From: Calothrix sp. HK-06
GTDB taxonomy: Bacteria > Cyanobacteriota > Cyanobacteriia > Cyanobacteriales > Nostocaceae
Reading direction: 5' to 3'
Length of the DNA: 36,102 nucleotides
NCBI RefSeq assembly: GCF_001904745.1
Contig: NZ_MRCD01000089.1
Coordinates: forward strand, 1-36,102
The first letter of the stretch is position 1; the number at the start of each line of letters is the position of its first letter. The position numbers and the translations under genes are program-made. Of the stretch, positions 33,205 through 36,102 are shown piece after piece. The notes below the pieces were generated by a model, which searched no databases, had not been told where the DNA came from, and worked only from the letters and a program-made list of their open reading frames with translations.

Positions 33205-34906
33205 TTAGATATTGGGTTTTTTAAGAGCCTGAAGTGCTGCAATGCGAATTTCTAAGTTTTTATCCTTAGCCAACTCGGTTAAAATTTCAACGGGTGTATC
33301 AGGGTGTTGGGCAGCATAAAGACGGTCGGGCTCAATGTAACTTTTAGCGAATGTTGTCATTAATGTCTGCCGCATTTCTACTGAAGTATTTGGATGTGCA
33401 AGCAACTGCCAATTAAATCCTGTCAAACCTGCTAAATACTCCAACACCGTCTTCTGGTGCATTCTTCTTTTGAGCCACAAATGTACAACATTGCTAATCT
33501 TTTACTAATATTTCTAAAACATTACTAAGAGTTTTAATATTGCTCGCTACTGCCCGTCTAACTTCAACTTCCGCGTCAAAAGATAATTTCTCCAGTACAG
33601 AGTGTGGTGTACCAGGATTGCAAGCTACAGAAGAGCGAACGTTTGGTAATACATCGTGTGCTAAAACTTCGAGCATATCCACAAGGAGACTCGGATTTTG
33701 AGCTATCCACACACGCAGTTGCGGTTCTTTTTGCACCCACATTCTTAAAATATCTATAGGTGTATGGGGATGCTTGGCAACGTACTTGCGAACAGACAAC
33801 CGCTCATCCATTGCTAGGCGCCATAATACTTGCTGTAATATTTCACGATTCGCATTTGGATGCTGTGCAACTAATAAATCGTGCGCGCGAGTCTCAGCTA
33901 TATATTTTAGAACAGATGCGGGGGTACTGGGGTTTGCTGCAATAGCTTCTAAAACCTCATGCTGATTATTTTGAGCTAATTGGTAAAGTAAATTTTCCCG
34001 CACGCTCGGATTTGCAGCAACAAAACAACACAGTTCTGGTTCGGAAACTGCACTAACTAACAAAGCTTGCGGCGTATTTGGGTGCCTTGCTACCATTTGA
34101 CGCACTCGTAGTGTACCATGACTTGCTAATTTACATAGTACTTTAGCACTAAATTAGGTATTTTGTGCCAGTGAGTTCATCATATGTAACCTATAATCGA
34201 GTGCCAACTCAATAATTAAGTCGATAGGTAAATCAGCACGCGCAGCTATTGCGAGTTTTACTTTTTTATCACCTTCTTTAAGTAAATTTTTTATAACTTC
34301 TAAAGGAGTGGTTGAGTTTTTAGCAAGTTTATAATGAATTTGTTGCCGAAAAGTCTAATTTAGTTCAGGCGCAAGAGCAAGTGTTTTTAAAATACTGGTA
34401 GAATATTTATGATACTTTGCGAGATATAAACGCACAGCAATAGTGCCATGTTCAGCAAGTATAAGTAAAATTTATTCTGTAACATCTTGACGCTGGGCAA
34501 TAATCATTCCCAAATTAGAGTCTTTACAACGTGCCATCATCTCCAAAGCAGATAATGGAGTTTGATAGTGCTTTGCCACCACACGCAACACTTCGGGGTT
34601 GGAATGCATTGCGGCGCCAGACAAGAAAAAATCAGCCACATTTGGTTGTCGTAAAAGATTAATTAAAGTCCAATAAGGTATTTATACAACAAAATTCGGA
34701 TTTTCTAGTATTAATAGCGACAACACAGGATTACTAAAAAAACATTCGGAAATTCATCCGCCAAACTTATTAATACATCAATAGGTGTATTTGGGTTAAC
34801 TATTACAGCCTTACGAACAGCAACATCATCATCAACAGCCAACTGCCGTAGAACGACTGTGGCACCGTCACATCAATCGCTCGTTCCTCTGGAGTTTGAT
34901 GCATCG
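33205..34906 (-). pseudogene. LRV-repeat pseudogene with four in-frame stops and frameshifts
   Basis: The minus strand from an ATG near 34906 encodes the same N-terminal LRV block as the paralogues (VNPNTPIDVLISLADEFPNV, then NPVLSLLILENPNF). Lesions: a frame change near 34850; a lost base in the A-run at about 34736-34742; stop codons at 34682-34684 (TAA), 34472-34474 (TAA), 34355-34357 (TAG) and 34154-34156 (TAA), all in one register; then a 203-codon open stretch (33494-34105) ending in TAG; and a +1 shift into a final 91-codon segment ending at 33205. The LRV pattern continues throughout, so these are pieces of one former gene of roughly 560 codons. The 203-codon piece might still be expressed. 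Confidence 0.85.
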
Positions 34907-35037
34907 TAATTTTCCTTGTCCTCTACAGTGGTGAGTCAAGTCGCTGTCATTTATATACTTATGCTTATATAGTGTATTATTTTACAGTGCTTCGATATGA
35001 GATTACTAGATATATACGCTACAAAGGCGCCTGTCTT

Positions 35038-35160
35038 TTAAAACATAGAACTCATCATTATTTTACGCTCTGTATTAGCTCGTAACAAAAGTTGATCAGC
35101 GCTTATCTCCCGTCCTGTTGCAATACCAAGGATGAAATTAGTTTCAATGTAGATAAGCAA
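35038..35160 (-). pseudogene. Truncated PIN-domain protein N-terminus
   Basis: A 40-codon frame starting at a TTG (35160) with GGAGGA just upstream, four bases after the preceding gene's TGA. It begins LLIYIETNFILGIATGR, which matches the first strand and catalytic aspartate/glutamate region of PIN-like nucleases found in cyanobacteria. It stops at a TAA at 35038 and nothing PIN-like follows in any frame I checked. It is therefore a remnant of what was probably a two-gene unit with the 95-residue protein upstream. Confidence 0.6.
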
Positions 35161-35163
35161 GAA

Positions 35164-35451
35164 TCAATCCTCCAAATCTAAGTCACGAATTCTTGCATCT
35201 AAAATATGCGCCATTAATCCTACTGATTCTAGTTCTCGTACTCCTGGAACAGTTTTTCCATAGTTTGGATGAGCTAAGTAGTCTAGCCAAAATGAGATGT
35301 ATTTGATGAGTGACCAACCAAAAATGTTTTTTTCTTTGATTAATGTCGCTTGTTCTGGAAGCATTTCAAGCGTCGAAAGCTTTAAAATTAGTTCTTGCCA
35401 GTTTGATTGTCTTAAATCAAACACGAAAATATTTTCAAAATCTACTACCAT
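35164..35451 (-). CDS. Hypothetical protein, 95 residues
   Basis: A short soluble protein with no membrane segment, Cys or recognised motif. It has several aromatic stretches (SLIKYISFWLDYLAHPNYGK) and a charged end (DARIRDLDLED). It lies immediately upstream of the PIN-domain remnant, with the PIN ribosome site overlapping its 3' end, so the two were translationally coupled. An antitoxin or partner role is conceivable from this arrangement, but there is no sequence support such as a DNA-binding fold. Confidence 0.6.
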   Translation of the reverse strand: MVVDFENIFVFDLRQSNWQELILKLSTLEMLPEQATLIKEKNIFGWSLIKYISFWLDYLAHPNYGKTVPGVRELESVGLMAHILDARIRDLDLED

Positions 35452-35523
35452 CGCGTAAAATAATATGGCAGCAATTATAGATAATTGCTGCCATATTAAC
35501 TTGCTATTTATTTAAGCGTTTGC

Positions 35524-35925
35524 TTAAGCAGGAATTAAAACTGTATCAATGATGTGAATAACGCCGTTGTCAGCAGCGACATCTGGAGTAGTAACGGTAG
35601 CGTCATTTATTTTCACACCACTGGATGCGTCAACTTTTACTTCGCTTCCTTCAACAGTTTTAGCTGATTTTAGTTTTACTACGTCTGTTGAAAGTACTTT
35701 TCCTGGAACAACATGATATGTAAGAATTTTTGTCAGCTTTGGAATGTCTTTAAGTAGTGAGTCTACTGTACCTGCTGGCAATTTTGCGAAAGCTTCATCT
35801 GTAGGTGCAAACACTGTAAATGGACCAGCACCTTTTAAGGTATCCACTAAATTTGCTGCTTTGACTGCTGCAACTAATGTGTTAAACGAACCTGCGCTTA
35901 CTGCGGTATCAACGATATCTGGCAT
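35524..35925 (-). CDS. Fasciclin-domain protein
   Basis: A 133-residue protein that is a single FAS1 domain with both signature boxes: H1-like [17 protein letters not shown], the central [13 protein letters not shown], and the final [14 protein letters not shown] (H2). FAS1 domains mediate cell or matrix adhesion. There is no signal peptide or lipobox; the protein starts directly with [18 protein letters not shown], as do many short cyanobacterial FAS1 proteins. Its location is therefore uncertain. It is a single gene with an A+T-rich upstream region. Confidence 0.93.
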   Translation of the reverse strand: MPDIVDTAVSAGSFNTLVAAVKAANLVDTLKGAGPFTVFAPTDEAFAKLPAGTVDSLLKDIPKLTKILTYHVVPGKVLSTDVVKLKSAKTVEGSEVKVDASSGVKINDATVTTPDVAADNGVIHIIDTVLIPA

Positions 35926-36102
35926 GGGTTTAAGGTGTTTGTGTATTTCGCTACTAACTTAACATTTGCTTCATATAATTACTATCTATCTTTAGACGGG
36001 TAAAATAATTAAAAATATTTGTTATACGCGATTAAACTATATAAATTAATTTTGGTTTAACTCACTAAAATTAATGGCAAAATTAGTAGTATAATTGTAA
36101 AT

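Noticed and set aside
33494-34156. Stop-codon reassignment or programmed readthrough to explain the in-frame stops in the LRV gene
   Set aside because: Both TAA and TAG occur, frameshifts are also present, and all other genes here use these codons as normal stops. Pseudogene decay is simpler.

Overview
The window looks like a heterocyst-type filamentous cyanobacterium (Nostocales). Supporting this are a Rubisco activase with a C-terminal RbcS-like domain, a PatA-type (PATAN plus receiver) response regulator, cyanobacterial-type SRP RNA, QueF, short intergenic heptamer repeats and several families of intergenic palindromes. The DNA is A+T-rich. The palindrome GGCGCC is strongly over-represented (about 54 copies by eye), and I found no canonical HIP1 octamer GCGATCGC. 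No tRNA, rRNA, CRISPR array or intact insertion sequence was seen.

Layout. (1) 392-9331, all minus strand: a surface-polysaccharide / nucleotide-sugar cluster. Read in transcription order it holds a glucose-1-phosphate cytidylyltransferase, an LhgO-type FAD oxidase, an extended SDR epimerase/dehydratase, a wrecked C-methyltransferase, a GT2 glycosyltransferase, a PhyH-type dioxygenase, an RfbC-type epimerase, a GT4 glycosyltransferase and an NAD-dependent SAF-domain oxidoreductase. Together they probably make and transfer an unusual deoxy or branched sugar; no CDP-glucose 4,6-dehydratase is in the window. (2) 9908-13665, minus: a vWA protein, a PP2C phosphatase and a membrane-anchored kinase with a TPR tail, the three-gene set known as the TerY-P triad. 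(3) 14274-16101, plus: a PatA-like regulator and a CheY-like receiver without the rest of a chemotaxis operon. (4) 16208-17047, minus: a low-complexity protein built from about ten DIDGxRPV repeats. (5) 17302-20018, plus: pheT and a YciI-like protein, followed by decayed DUF2887/Rpn-type nuclease genes to 21256. (6) 21552-23333: Rubisco activase with a tandemly expanded linker. (7) 23447-26506: small housekeeping or hypothetical genes (2'-5' RNA ligase, YciI-like, SRP RNA, phasin-like, Cys-rich conserved protein, queF). (8) 26534-34906, minus: leucine-rich-repeat-variant (LRV) proteins in four copies, two intact, one fragment and one pseudogene. They surround a MoxR-type AAA+ ATPase and a vWA-like metallopeptidase-fold protein. 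(9) 35038-35925, minus: a truncated PIN-domain remnant, a 95-residue unknown and a fasciclin-domain protein.

The least explained system is region 8. The MoxR ATPase and the HExxH/vWA protein are closely spaced and probably co-transcribed. The gene directly upstream is an LRV gene broken by four in-frame stops and apparent frameshifts, while two intact paralogues sharing its N-terminal region lie downstream. This suggests a MoxR/vWA machine with exchangeable solenoid partners. A second theme is gene decay: four remnants lie within 36 kb, three of them (methyltransferase, DUF2887 and LRV) with in-frame stops, and the 15-bp AGAAACCCGGTTTCT repeats have become part of the 3' ends of two genes.
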